This document shows, piece by piece, positions 1-10,800 of a DNA stretch of 64,000 nucleotides. The DNA lies in the NCBI GenBank assembly GCA_944472155.2, contig OX235272.1:87178020-87242019 (forward strand), in the 5' to 3' direction. Origin of the DNA: Trichobilharzia szidati (lineage: Eukaryota; Platyhelminthes; Trematoda; Strigeidida; Schistosomatidae). The notes beneath the pieces were generated by a model. That model saw only the letters and a list, made by a program, of their open reading frames with translations, was not told where the DNA came from and did no database searches. How positions within the stretch are numbered: position 1 is the first letter of the stretch; each line of letters begins with the position of its first letter. A program made the translations under genes and the position numbers.

Positions 1-427
1 TTCTGATTGGTTGTTTTCTTGCTGAAGGTTATTCCGTACTGCTTGTGACTATTTCTTAGAAAGTTAAGTTATATATCTGCGAATCGTATTTGCACACGTT
101 AAGTCTGCTGTGATTGCTTGGTGAGTTCCCCAAGGTTAAGCTTTGTTATTGTGCTTTTTTTCACATGACCCTGATTCGAGACGTAAAACTGACGTAAATT
201 GCTGCCTACAATTGTGGCTTGTTCACAGCCAGCTCTCACCACAAGATTACCAAATATCACATGCTAAATAGTAAAATAATTCAAGGTTGTCTTTATCATC
301 AACAGGTTAAGAAGATCTGGAGAACCAATGGAAGCTTCATCGACAAATCGATGACGATTATCTTGAAATTAATTAAGTCCCTGAAAATCCTACAAATATG
401 ACACCGAATATGATTAACTGACTGACT
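1..427. other. No recognised feature
   Basis: AT-rich sequence with only short open frames lacking any recognisable protein motif. I see no tRNA-like boxes and no similarity to the repeats found elsewhere in the window. Confidence 0.5.
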
Positions 428-1105
428 GGTTTCAACAACAAAATTCGCGTAAAAGTGAAACAGTTCGAGTTGCCACATTCCCTCCATGTACCACACAGTG
501 CAAGAGGAAAGAGTAAAGAGAGATTCAAAAGGGAGATAATAAGCAGAAGTGAGAGTGAGGGGAAAAGAATAGTAACACGGAAGAACAATAGAATTTTATT
601 GTATATAATAAATCACAAAGAGTGGATCCATCTGAGCCAGCTACTGAGAACAATTTTGAGTCATACCACCAATTGTCTCCAATCAATGGTTCTTAGAACC
701 CCGATGGCCCCAACCAGACTGGCGGTCTACACCTCCCTACGTGACTGGCTGTTTTAAGCTAACTGTTTTGGATTTCATTGACCGATGAAGCCATGTTTTA
801 GTTTGACCACCACTAGCTCTTTTCCAGCCTGATTAATCCTATGTCAACTAATATTACCCATCAAGGAAGGCGATGGCTGGGCGTGTGTGACACCTACCCT
901 AACCATCTCAATCGGTATAGCTTCACAAACTTACGGACTGACTTTCCCTCTTCACCTAACACACCCGACCCCCAACCTCATTATCACCCACCCTATTATA
1001 CCAACCTAACACGGGAGATAGAACGCAGGCACCCACGATCAGAAACAGCTAGCGTTTACATGACCAAATACAACAGAAGACAACTGATGGTTTGAAACCC
1101 TTTTC
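428..1105 (-). mobile_element. RTE-type element B, 5'-truncated 3' end
   Basis: Read on the minus strand this is the C-terminal tail of an RTE-like reverse transcriptase (His-Arg-Leu-Arg-Trp-x-Gly-His and Leu-Pro-Arg-Arg motifs) plus its 3' untranslated end. It matches 14790-15495, 59000-59690 and 10930-12905. Family hallmarks are a GGACAATTGG-like stretch and a terminal region around 430-560. It is a dead fragment with stops in the coding part. Confidence 0.75.
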
Positions 1106-1635
1106 ATACTACTAATCTGTTGTCTATCGTACTATCTACTATATCCGATACTGCATGAAACGATATACTACTGATTGATTAAAATGAGTAGTAGCATACC
1201 ACTCATATCAATCAACAGTGTGCTTGCTAGCTATCGAAGTGATCTAAACACCGGAAGGTTGTTGCACTCGTTTGGGACCAAGCTTATCGGCGATGTATCC
1301 TGTTTGACTGAGCTCAAAGAACCGAATCAGTACATACCAGTCGATTAGTGGCTAGCCGCCCGGGCGAAATGGTGCTATCACAAATCAAATTCACACCTTG
1401 TAAACGATAAATTACTTGGTAAAATTTTAGATTTGATTTGTATCCACTATTCGTGGCATTCACTGTCCAAAATAAAAGCATACGAAAAGAATTTGAAATT
1501 GTCATAGTGACGACTTATAGTGATGTCACAATACAATACATTTAACGAATATTCATCTCAACTCTCTTTACTTTCATAATAAATATGAAGTTAGCAAATG
1601 CTAAATTTCCAAGAGTTGATTTGTAAGGATTTGAT
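1106..1635. other. No recognised feature
   Basis: AT-rich spacer between a retroelement end and an inverted SINE. No coding potential or structural motif was recognised. Confidence 0.45.
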
Positions 1636-1637
1636 TT

Positions 1638-1835
1638 GTTTTTACGATTTTGACCACGGATTGGTATCAATTAGAGAACTATTGAAAACCAGGGAGTACG
1701 AGAGAGCTGTTTCATCCCACTGGTTTGTGAATTATCGGCAGTGCGCAACCACTGGGTTTCGAACCCTGGGCCTTCCAGTTACAAGGCCACTGAGACCCGA
1801 TTCAATGATCAGCCCATGAATTCTAACGTCTACCA
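1638..1835 (-). mobile_element. tRNA-derived SINE with hammerhead-like segment, minus strand
   Basis: The reverse complement carries a B-box-like GGGTTCGAAAC and an upstream tRNA-like head with the same 5' leader as the copy at 2060-2260. Downstream comes a GGATGAAACAGC segment like the 3' half of a hammerhead core. The CTGATGA box is degraded to CCGATAA, so self-cleavage is unlikely. It faces the plus-strand copy 225 bp away, making an inverted SINE pair. Confidence 0.65.
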
Positions 1836-2059
1836 ATTCGTGATCTGTTTAAGCCCGACCACCAACCAATGTCATCGGCGAGAAATCCAAACTCACTTCT
1901 AACTAGATGGGCCCTACTGGTCACGACTTCACACAAGAACTCCAGGCAACTTCGTCCTGCAGCAAGCCACCAGCGAGCTTCCGATTAATTTTCAATTTTT
2001 GTAAGGAATTGATTTGTTTTCCGAGTTAGACCATGGTGGTGGCGCTAAAAATCATGAAT

Positions 2060-2262
2060 CGGTAGAAGTTAGAATTCATGGGCCATTGAATCGGGTCCTA
2101 GTGGCTTAATGGTCTTCGGGCTCGCCTTGTAACCAGAAGGTCGTCGGTTTGAACCCCGGTGGGTGCATGCTGATGAGGAGTCCCACACTAGGATGAAACA
2201 GCTTCCCAGTACTCCCTGTAGGTTTTCCAATGATTCTCTAACCGATGTCAGTTCATGATGAA
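2060..2262 (+). mobile_element. tRNA-derived SINE with hammerhead-like core
   Basis: The tRNA-like head has an A box (GTGGCTTAATGG, 2101-2112) and a B box (GGTTTGAACCC, 2147-2157). It is followed by CTGATGA at 2170-2176 and GAAA at 2195-2198, enclosing a short GTCC/GGAT hairpin. That is the order of a hammerhead ribozyme catalytic core, though three extra bases (GGA) sit before stem II. The leader is shared with 1638-1835 and partly with 8905-9105. Confidence 0.7.
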
Positions 2263-2884
2263 ATCATGAATCCTAATAACCTAATAGCCCTTTGGAACTG
2301 TTTAGACAAAAGGAACACAGAGGATAATAGTATTTAATCATTTTACTTATCATTGTAACTACCTAAAGGTTGCGAAAAGAACTCACGCTTCCTTATTTAT
2401 AGGGTTCATCTGACAGTTCAGCTTATAAATGATAACGATAAGAAACAAGTTCAAAAACTAGAAGTGACATTAAGTTGAAAATGAAATGAGGAACTAATAA
2501 TGAGTCTAATCATCGATACACCGTAAATGATTTCGGGGCACCAAATCAGTGGAACTGCCATCCAGTGGCCTAGATCACTTTAATGTGACTAGCAACCACT
2601 ACTACTGGTTGATATGACTGGTATACAACTACTACTCATCTCAAACAATCAGTAGTATATGGTCTTATATGAGCTAAATATTTTCGGTAATTTAAGGGAA
2701 CTGTGTAAATCGCAAGTAGCGAATTCGATTGGATATAGCATAGTCGGCTAAGAGGTATGAGAGAGCATATGAAATTCATCTACATTCCCCACGGCCCAAT
2801 GAGATTCTATGACCTTGATAAGGTGTGATGTACCATAAATCAAGTAAACAATGCCGATCACATAACAGGTACATCAAGGCACTT
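2263..2884. other. No recognised feature
   Basis: AT-rich intergenic sequence. Short open frames show no family motifs. Confidence 0.45.
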
Positions 2885-3115
2885 GGTAATAAGTCAGTCG
2901 GTTTTCGACATAATATAGACAGTAAACAGAGGTGTGAGACAAAAGGAAAAGTAATAACGAAGAACAAAACAGTTTAATTGGAAATCATAAGTCACAAGGT
3001 GTGGATGCATCTGCGCCACTGAGAACGATTTTGAGCCATGTTACCAATTGTTTCCAACCATTGGTTTTTACCGTCCCGACGACCACAACCAGGAAGTCTA
3101 CACCTTCCTACGTGG
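2885..3115 (-). mobile_element. RTE-type element B, short 3'-end fragment
   Basis: About 230 bp matching the terminal part of the element-B copies at 4430-4865 and 57863-58330, in the same minus-strand orientation. It covers the 3' untranslated region and none of the reverse transcriptase core. Confidence 0.7.
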
Positions 3116-3172
3116 TAATACTTCCTACTTGGTAATAAGTCGCATCTATTGTGTATATATACAGGTTATCGA

Positions 3173-3414
3173 AGTGCGACGGTGGCACAGCGGTAGAATG
3201 CTCGCCGAACACGTCTCATGTATTTCGGGGTTCGATCCCCGGCCACTGGACGCACTCCTTTACCTCGTTAAGCCAGTAACGAGAATGGTGAAGAGGAGAA
3301 GTTGGGCATGAGGCTAGCAACCCCATCCCGTAAAAATAGGCCCCACTGTTACCGAAACTTCAAACCTCTAGCTTGAAGCTCTATGTTCCACTGGGAACGT
3401 AAAGGAATAAAAAA
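3173..3414 (+). mobile_element. RTE-tailed tRNA-derived SINE with 12-bp target-site duplication
   Basis: The tRNA-like head has an A box (GGTGGCACAGCGGT) and a B box (GGGTTCGATCCCC). The body ends in a tail (CTTGAAGCTCTATGTTCCAC, then GGAACGTAAAGGAAT and an A-run) resembling the 3' end of RTE element A at 49530-49575. It is flanked by a perfect duplication ACAGGTTATCGA at 3161-3172 and 3415-3426. The shared tail implies mobilisation by an RTE reverse transcriptase. Confidence 0.88.
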
Positions 3415-3426
3415 ACAGGTTATCGA

Positions 3427-4429
3427 TACTACTTCATAGCAATTTTCAAACTCAATAACCGCATAGATAAATCGGATAAGGGCGGGGGTCCTGTTCAAAA
3501 TGCATTTTTAACGAGATTCACTGCAACAAGTTGGACCAAACCACACACACACACAAAGTGACACTGAATACATCACATGTGCCTTATAAGGCTTTAGATT
3601 ACATAAAAGTACAAAGTAACACTATTCTACTAACACAAAATTAAATTACAGTTACAAGTGTGTCAATTAATCTAAACAAACCAACCACGGAACACTCACT
3701 TTTGGAATACAAAGTGAAATGAACAGATACCACCTTTCACACTATTAAAACAAAACCAGCTTATATTTCAAGTTACACACTATTTATGCCACATATTCTA
3801 TTACCTTTTAAACTAGATCACTTTGGACAGATTACAGTTTTATGCTAGTTGTGTAGATTACATGAAAGCACATAAGTTTTAAATATTATATTAGAAAAAT
3901 TATTGATAATCCGACCTGTCAAGAACACATGACAAATAATAAATCGGAGGAAAACTTCCTTCCAATCACATAAGTAATTTTTATTCTTAAAGTTCAGATT
4001 ATGCAAAATGCTGTTTTTGTAATTTCATACAACCGACAACTTATGCCTACTTGTATTTAACTAGTAAAACATAAATACGACTTGACAAGTTGAACAAATT
4101 TAACTTGGTTACAAACATGGAATCCCGCATTGAACTGTATTCAAACCATCGTAGACATTCACAAAATAATAAGACTAATGAACCATATCCTGCTACAAGT
4201 CTCTTAATACTTATGATTTGACATTGGTTAGTAACTAGTGTAGTAGTGTGTTTAGTCCTTTGTTTGATTCAGGCTGAATTATATCAGTCAAGTTTGCAAT
4301 GTGGCCACCATGCCACTAGGTGGTGCCTCGCCATTGTGGTGCACTTTGAATTGCTGACATTTGGTGGTTGGAGGCAATCGGCCACAGCAAGCTTTGTCTG
4401 ACCTCGGTTTCGTGCTAGTTGGCACTCAT
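3427..4429. other. No recognised gene; AT-rich
   Basis: About 1 kb of AT-rich sequence with a short (CA)n run at 3541-3555. A segment at 4215-4300 resembles 4980-5070, so part is an unnamed dispersed repeat. No coding motif was found. Confidence 0.45.
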
Positions 4430-4865
4430 CAGTCACCTGTCCGTCTGTCTGTTTTCAACATAGAACTTTGCATCGATGTGAAGCAGTTCAAGTCGCCACA
4501 CTTCATGTAGCACACAAAGCAAGAGAAGAAAGCAGAAGAAATGCAAAATACAGACAGTAAACAGAGATATGAAGCAAAAAGAATAGTAATAACGAAGAAC
4601 AAAACAGTTTCATTGGAAATCATAAGTCACAAGGAGTGGATGCATCTGCGCCAGCCATCACTGAGAACGATTTTGAGCCATATCACCAATTGCCTCCAGC
4701 CATTGGTTTTTACCGTCCTAAGGACCCTAACCAGGGAGTCTACACCTTCCTACGTGGCTGGCTTAAACTAACTGTTGTGGATTTCATTGACTGGTGCCAT
4801 GTTTTGGTTTGACTGCCGCTAGCGCTTTTCCAACCTGACCCTATGTCAGCTAGCATTGCCCGTCA
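4430..4865 (-). mobile_element. RTE-type element B, 5'-truncated 3' end
   Basis: Matches 57863-58330 and 61905-62480 over its length, in minus orientation. The left boundary lies in the TCTGTCTGTTTTCAACATAG-like terminus that also ends other copies. Only the 3' untranslated region and the last RT codons remain. Confidence 0.75.
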
Positions 4866-4879
4866 CCAGTCACCAAGCC

Positions 4880-4975
4880 AAATCTGCAACCCTTATGAGA
4901 TTCGAACCCACGTCACCCAGCGCTGCAGTCAAAGACGTTACCACTGAGCTATTCGGGCTTGCAATCGACCTCCTG
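4880..4975 (-). mobile_element. tRNA-like SINE head (minus strand)
   Basis: The reverse complement contains TAGCTCAGTGGTAAC (A box) and GTGGGTTCGAATCTC (B box) at tRNA-like spacing, but the D stem does not pair and the acceptor ends do not match. I therefore read it as a SINE-type pol III promoter head, not a functional tRNA. The flank at 4980-5070 is repeated at 4215-4300. Confidence 0.55.
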
Positions 4976-5637
4976 TAAGACTGTATTGCATACTTTTGAC
5001 TGGACACTAGTTAGTAACAAGTGTAATGTGTCCAATACTTTGTTAAGTGCAAACTGAATTCTATGAGTCAAGTCTCTCTCTCGATCATTGAGAAATATTA
5101 ATGAATGAATTCTTGAGCTTGAACACTGAAAGCTTTTGTAAGCTATATATGCTACATGGCTGAAAACGACGTAATCAAAACACGAACTATGTATCACACC
5201 AGTAAAACAGTGAAGATTAGCTTTCTTTTATTACTTTATATCGCTTATAAAGATTTTTATTTCAACAGTTTTAATTGTGTTATGTGGCGGCCTTTTTGAA
5301 ACCTGAACTACCAAAAATACTCTATCCTTTTATTGCACATCATTTCTCTTGTTCACTGTGTTTTAATCTATTAAAACTATGACCTCTAATGCCGTTTTCT
5401 ACTTTCGCGAGTGTTTCAAATGTATACATTCCGCTGATTCACAATGGTGGGTGGGAGTGTATTGCAATTGTGCCGGAGATTTTTTAGCACAAATTGCCAC
5501 TGCCTGATAAATAAAACCCACTATTTCCAGTCTTTATTTATTCGGCTATTTGTGATGTCATTGGGTCAAAAAATACACTCCTACGCCTTTCTTTATTAGC
5601 TTTCAACCGAATGTCATGCATACTTCGAAGGAAACAA
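4976..5637. other. No recognised gene
   Basis: AT-rich spacer containing a partial repeat of 4215-4300 at its left end. No coding or RNA motif was recognised in the rest. Confidence 0.4.
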
Positions 5638-5837
5638 AGAAGACTATATCATAGAGGGGGATTCGTTTTCACTTCAGGTCAGCAGACAGCGACGTATAAC
5701 GCCATCTACAGCCAACTACTATTTGACTTGAAGATATCGGACAAACAGAAACTATCGAGCAGTAAATTCCGCTGATAATTCTCTACATTACATAAACACT
5801 TTTAATTGAATTTTAGATTCTACCGTCGATTGATTGG

Positions 5838-5970
5838 ACCGCAGTGCTCGGTCTCAGGATGACATCATAAACTGAGAAATGCAGGTACATCCAGATGACC
5901 AGTCCCAAATAGGACGAAAGGCACAACCTGGATTCCACTGAAAGTCACCATCCACCAACTAAATTACATA
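5838..5970 (+). mobile_element. Sm-alpha-like SINE remnant with decayed hammerhead ribozyme
   Basis: The segment GCAGGTACATCCAG at 5881 onward, GTCCCAAATAGGACGAAA around 5903-5920 and CCTGGATTCCACTG up to 5940 follow the layout of the schistosome Sm-alpha hammerhead ribozyme: stem I strands, the GTCC/GGAC stem II hairpin and the GAAA box. The first core box, normally CTGATGA, reads AGATGACCA here, so the catalytic core is broken. The 3' part ends in CACCATCCACC, as in the family. Confidence 0.82.
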
Positions 5971-5998
5971 AAACACTGTTAAGAATACAGCTATCATT

Positions 5999-6017
5999 AT
6001 TATTATTATTATTATTT
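5999..6017 (+). repeat. (TTA)n microsatellite
   Basis: Six ATT/TTA units directly upstream of the CR1 fragment. A second (AAT)n run at 6092-6110 is probably that element's 3' tail. Confidence 0.8.
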
Positions 6018-6090
6018 AAACCTAGCCAGTAAATTACAACGTTTCTACTAAACCATTATAGTTGCTATGCCGAGAGGTAGCTCATTAGCT

Positions 6091-7140
6091 GAATAATAAT
6101 AATAATAATAGCTTTATTCCAAACAGTATTTGTGGTACAGGTATGGAAATTTTCAGCGTGCATTACAATAGTGCATCTAATTACCTCATAAATTTTATAA
6201 GATTTTCAAATCAGAAAGCAACAACCAAAAAAAGAACAGCGTTGCGTTTACATTTTTAAACAATGCACCACAGGATATGAAATATAAAATTACTGTGTAA
6301 TAGAAGATGTGAGCAACAATATAATAGTAACAAATAAAGGAAAACAAAAACTAATGGGACTAATTGTTAGAGTGCCGCAGTAAGTTGATTGTGTCATACC
6401 TAACGGATTTCTCATCACATAACAGCTGTGCCAGATAGGGTATTGTGGAGTTTTTGTACTTGGTAGTCCTAGCATATAGCCTCCTATAGCTGCTTCTAGT
6501 TCTAGCAAATGAAATGAAAGGAGAGAGCTGCGTATAGAGAGGATGCTCAGGGTCTGACAATATAGTATTCGATAGTTTCTTACATGACATTATATGTCTA
6601 TCCACAATAGTATTAACCAGTTGCTATAACAATATCCCACTTGCCCTATTAACGGCTTTTAGTGCCCTTCTCAGCAAAGAAAAGTCTTTCTTGAGTAGTC
6701 CAGGAAAGATTAATGGGGAGCAGTAAAGAGGAATGGGTAGAATACAAGAATTGACAAACTGAGAAAGCAAAGACTGCTTTATACCTGACTGCCTTAACTT
6801 CCTAACGTAGAACGTTAAGCCAAACATCTTTCTAGTAACTAGCAAGATGCGAGAGGACCAGGAAAGATCGGAGGAAATACTCAGTCCAAGGTACTTGACA
6901 TTATATGTAATTTCAACATCTATGCCGTCAATTATAGTGGGGCCATGTGAACTAGCTAGTTGTTGTAGGTCACGTTTTCGTCTGAAACTGAAACTGACTA
7001 CCCGACATTTAGACGGATTTAGCTTAATGCCGTTTGAAGGGGACCACTGACTAATTTCCAACATTTGTTGAAACATATCCACAGCAGTGATGGATAACTG
7101 TGTCAAACCATGGAAGAGTTCACTATGAACTAATTTCTCA
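6091..7140 (-). mobile_element. CR1-type non-LTR retrotransposon, 5'-truncated
   Basis: Minus-strand frames 7106-6624 and 6605-6360 encode the C-terminal half of a CR1/Jockey-like reverse transcriptase. They show the thumb-type motif Lys-Leu-Asn-Pro-x-Lys-Cys, then Tyr-Leu-Gly-Leu-x-Ile-x-x-Asp-Leu-x-Trp, then an Arg-Ala-x-Lys-Ala-x-Asn-Arg-Ala-Ser-Gly segment. The catalytic palm is missing through 5' truncation and a frameshift near 6615 splits the rest. The element ends in an (ATT)n tail (plus-strand AAT run at 6092-6110), typical of non-LTR elements. Confidence 0.8.
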
Positions 7141-7265
7141 GGGATTTTTGATAGATAATCATGTTAATTCATCTTCAACCTTGTCGTTTTTTAAAGTCTA
7201 ATTTCATTCTATTTTTGCTGAATTATCGAAAAGTAGAAATATTTTTAAATTATACCATAATGCAA

Positions 7266-7500
7266 CAAGTGCGTCGGTGGGACAGCGGTAAAGTGCTCGC
7301 CCACCACGCCTCATGTGGTCCGGGGTTCAATCCCCGACCACTGGACGCACTCCTTCTATACCTCGCTAAACCAGTAATAAGACTGGTAAGGAGGAAAGGT
7401 TGGGCATCCCATCCCGTAAAAAATAATCACCACTGCTACAGAAACTTCAAGCCTCTAGCTTGAAGCCCTATGTTCCACTAGGAACGTAAAGGAATATTTA
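7266..7500 (+). mobile_element. RTE-tailed tRNA-derived SINE
   Basis: Head GGTGGGACAGCGGTAAAGTG (A box) and GGGGTTCAATCCCC (B box), with the same body and RTE-like tail as 3173-3414 and 9486-9732. It lies about 55 bp beyond the HRD1 stop codon. No clear target duplication was found. Confidence 0.82.
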
Positions 7501-7556
7501 AAAAAATAAAATCAAGTAGTACTAGTTAACGAATTCAAATTTAACTTGGAAATAAC

Positions 7557-7858
7557 TTACTGTGTATTGGCATCTTGATCTGAAGTTTTCTTTTCATCCT
7601 TGTTTGACTGCACATCAGCTGAGTTGAGAACAGTATTACTAGTAGAAGAAGCATTTATCTCCGATTCACTCAAAGAAGAACTAGCTGCATTAAGGTAAGC
7701 ATTCATCTGTAGAACAGCTGCATTTAGCAGAACACTGATCTGACGCAAAGCAGTGAAACGAGCTTCAATACTAGCACGTAGTCGAGCTTCATCAGCTAAT
7801 GCAGGCAGTCCTGTCGGTGGATCTGGCATAGGAATATTTCCATTAGGAAATAAATTAC
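7557..7858 (-). CDS. HRD1: HRD1 left copy, exon 9 (C-terminal helix and tail)
   Basis: Begins in phase 1 after a CTCTCAG acceptor and encodes the conserved C-terminal amphipathic region. The pattern Arg-Leu-Arg-Ala-x-x-Glu-Ala-Arg, then Leu-Arg-x-Ile, Leu-Leu-x-Ala-Ala and Leu-Gln-Met-Asn-x-Tyr-Leu aligns with human SYVN1 (HAF-H region, which binds HERP/FAM8A1 in that family). A Ser/Asn-rich tail ends at TAA, 7559-7557. The last bases read ACACAGTAAGT, so the stop lies inside a consensus donor; an alternative spliced C-terminus cannot be excluded. Confidence 0.85.
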
Positions 7859-10800
7859 CTGAGAGAAGAAGAATTCACTACAACGGTTACTTTGAAAAAG
7901 ATACAATATAATATAATCGCAGTGCTAAATATGACTATCTATAATATACCTACATATCACTTTAAAATGGTTTGTACCACGAGTCAAAATTAATTAAAGA
8001 GTCACTGAGGCCCAAGGAGTAGGTGTTTACTGATGAGGAATCCTAACTAATATGGAACGAAACAGATTCCAGTATTTCTTTTTCTAGCGGATTTTAAATT
8101 ATGTTATCAGTCACAACAGTTGATTTTAAACCCATCATCAATTTTCTGTAAGCCTATCCCTCAGTGATCCAATGGTAGCATGCTCATCCACCACGAAGGA
8201 TACCTGGGTTTAATTCACAACTGACGAACTGCCAAACTTCCCTTAACCGGTAGAAAGCCTGGAAAAGAGTCAAGGTTCACATATATACATATATGTATAT
8301 ATATATATATACCAATGTCACTAACAACTTGAATATGTTCAAACTTAACAAAAACAAATGAACCTTTTTCATTAACCTCTACACAATACGCTATATGATA
8401 CTGTGAAATAGCATAATTTCTAACAATGAATTTACTAGAGCTTTTGTATAAAGAAAGAAAATATCAATAGCTTACCAGGATATATTATAGGCATACCCAT
8501 AAAAGGTGGCATATACAAAGGAGGAGGCATCGGAGGAAAGACTGGTTGAGTACCTTGTGTTGTAGAAGTACTTGTAGGTGGCATAAATGGTGGTAAGAAT
8601 GGAAATCCAGTAGCAGGTGGCTAAAAATATAGAAAATATAATAGCATACTTGACAACACTATGACAATATTTTGACAACAAGAAAAGTATTAACAGGAAC
8701 ACCTGTTCTATGATTGTATGAGATAACCACTGACTTCAACTGGTTCGAATATATACAACAGATGATTCTAGGAAAGTGTTAGTTTGATTATTTGCAGGAC
8801 TGGTCACGGAGTTGAGATCAGTTGCAGAACCAAGTCAAGTAAGGGGCCAGTTACTCGCCCGTCACACTGGCCGGAGGTTGAGCTAAATATGTATCACGAA
8901 CGAGAAGTTGAAATTCATAGACCATTGGGTAGGGTCACGGTGGCTTAATGGTTTACGAGATCACCTCATAACCGGAAGGCCATGGGGTTCGAGCCCCGGT
9001 GGGTGCGCACCGATGAAGAGTTCAAAAACTGGGACGAAACAGCTGTCAATGTGTTTCCAGGTTTTCCAATGGTTCTCTAATGTACCAATCCTGATTCCAG
9101 GAAACTGAAGTGAATTATCAACGTAGAGCTTTGCACATAAAGGTAAGGAAACGAAATGCAATGAAAATACACCTAAACTGAAATGTTAGGGAGGAGAATA
9201 ATTAAGATGGCATACTATTAGAAAAATTCCATGTTATCTTCATTAGTCTTATCACCATTTACGTCAACTAACTGCACTTTTGTTGTCACTCACATTATTA
9301 CTATTAGAAAGATTAATTACACATACAGAATAATAAGGATTTAGTGAATTTAGAAAATCATGAGGAGTTAATGCATTTGTGTAATTGAGCATGACTTTTA
9401 GCCAAGTCATCAACAGTCTTCATGTATTGAATCTGAATATTCCGAGGAGTAAAGTGACACAATTTACACTTCTATGCGTGGTTCAGATATTGTGCGTCGG
9501 TGGCATAGTGGTTAGGACGCTCGCCGACCATGCACATGGTACGGGGTTCGATCCCCGGCCACTGGACGCACTCCTTTACCTCACTAAGCCAGAAATAACG
9601 CTGGTGAAGAGGAAAGGTTGGGCATGAGGCTAGCAACCCCATCCTGTAAAATAAGCACTGCTACAGAAACTTCAAGCCGCAAGCTTGAAGCCCTATGTTC
9701 CACTGGGGAACGTGAAGGAAATAAAAAAAAAAATGCGTGGTTCAAAGTAACAATCAAAGACCTCACGTGTTGATGAAGTTAGGTTTTGATTTGACCATCC
9801 TTAACTCTTTTTGCACTTCCATCAACAACTGCCTTCGCTCGATACTGAAGATAAGATAGGTAACAATGAATTCTGGGAATGAACCAACCAAAAACCTGTT
9901 GCTCAGCAAATATGCTGAAGGAAATGGAGATGGATCGAGGGGACACTGAGGAGACTGTTGGGTGACATCATGCGAATGGAAGCCGAATGAAAAACGAGAA
10001 GCTGGTCATGGGTCCTTGGCTGACATGGAAGAGATCGTGTGAAGAGGAGATGAAAGCTTATGGGTAATCGTGGAGCCAGCTAAAGAGGACCGCAGAGGGA
10101 CAGGATGAAATAGAAATGTACTGTTGAAGCTCTGTGTTCCACTCAGAATCCAAGGGGAATTGTAATAATAACTCTTTTTCAACCTAGTTTTATGTCAGCT
10201 ACACTGTTCGTCGAGGAAGGCCATGGCTCAACATGCGTAACATTTCCTAACCATGTCAATCAATGCAGCTTTACAACCTCATCGATTAACTTTCTCTCTT
10301 TACCTAATATTATACACCAAACTTCATTATTACTGAACATATTATACCACCTAGTAGGCAAAAATGAATGCAGACATCTATAGTCAAAAAAAAACATTTA
10401 TTCCCTTCATGTATTCCACTTTCGACGGTTATATCTGGAACCCGGCATCTATTGGCTGGAAGTTAGCGCGTAAGCGACACTTTCATGCAAATTATTTCAT
10501 CATCAATGTTTAAAAGAAACCATGAAGATCCTATGCTCTTGATAATTACGTAAACTAAACAGTGACCCAGTTAAAATCAAACGCGACTCTCAATATTAGC
10601 ATAAAACACTTTACAAAAATGTAGAGATGCGACTGCGTATAAGAGTTGCTTTCCATGGTCATTGGAAGGTATTTCCAAACCTTTGAAACCTACAACCTGA
10701 TTACATTTTCTAAACTCCATACCACAGGTATCTCTATTGGTGGATGGACAATGATTAAGTGGAAGTTAGAAACTATAATATGTGTTGCTATATCTTATTG

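Noticed and set aside
3178..3260. tRNA gene
   Set aside because: A and B boxes are present but it is one of several SINE heads with a shared body and tail and target duplications; the cloverleaf is not complete.
4886..4965. Functional tRNA on the minus strand
   Set aside because: The D stem and acceptor stem do not pair; better explained as a SINE head.
8278..8315. Centromeric or CRISPR-like repeat
   Set aside because: It is a short imperfect TA dinucleotide run in an intron with no spacer structure.
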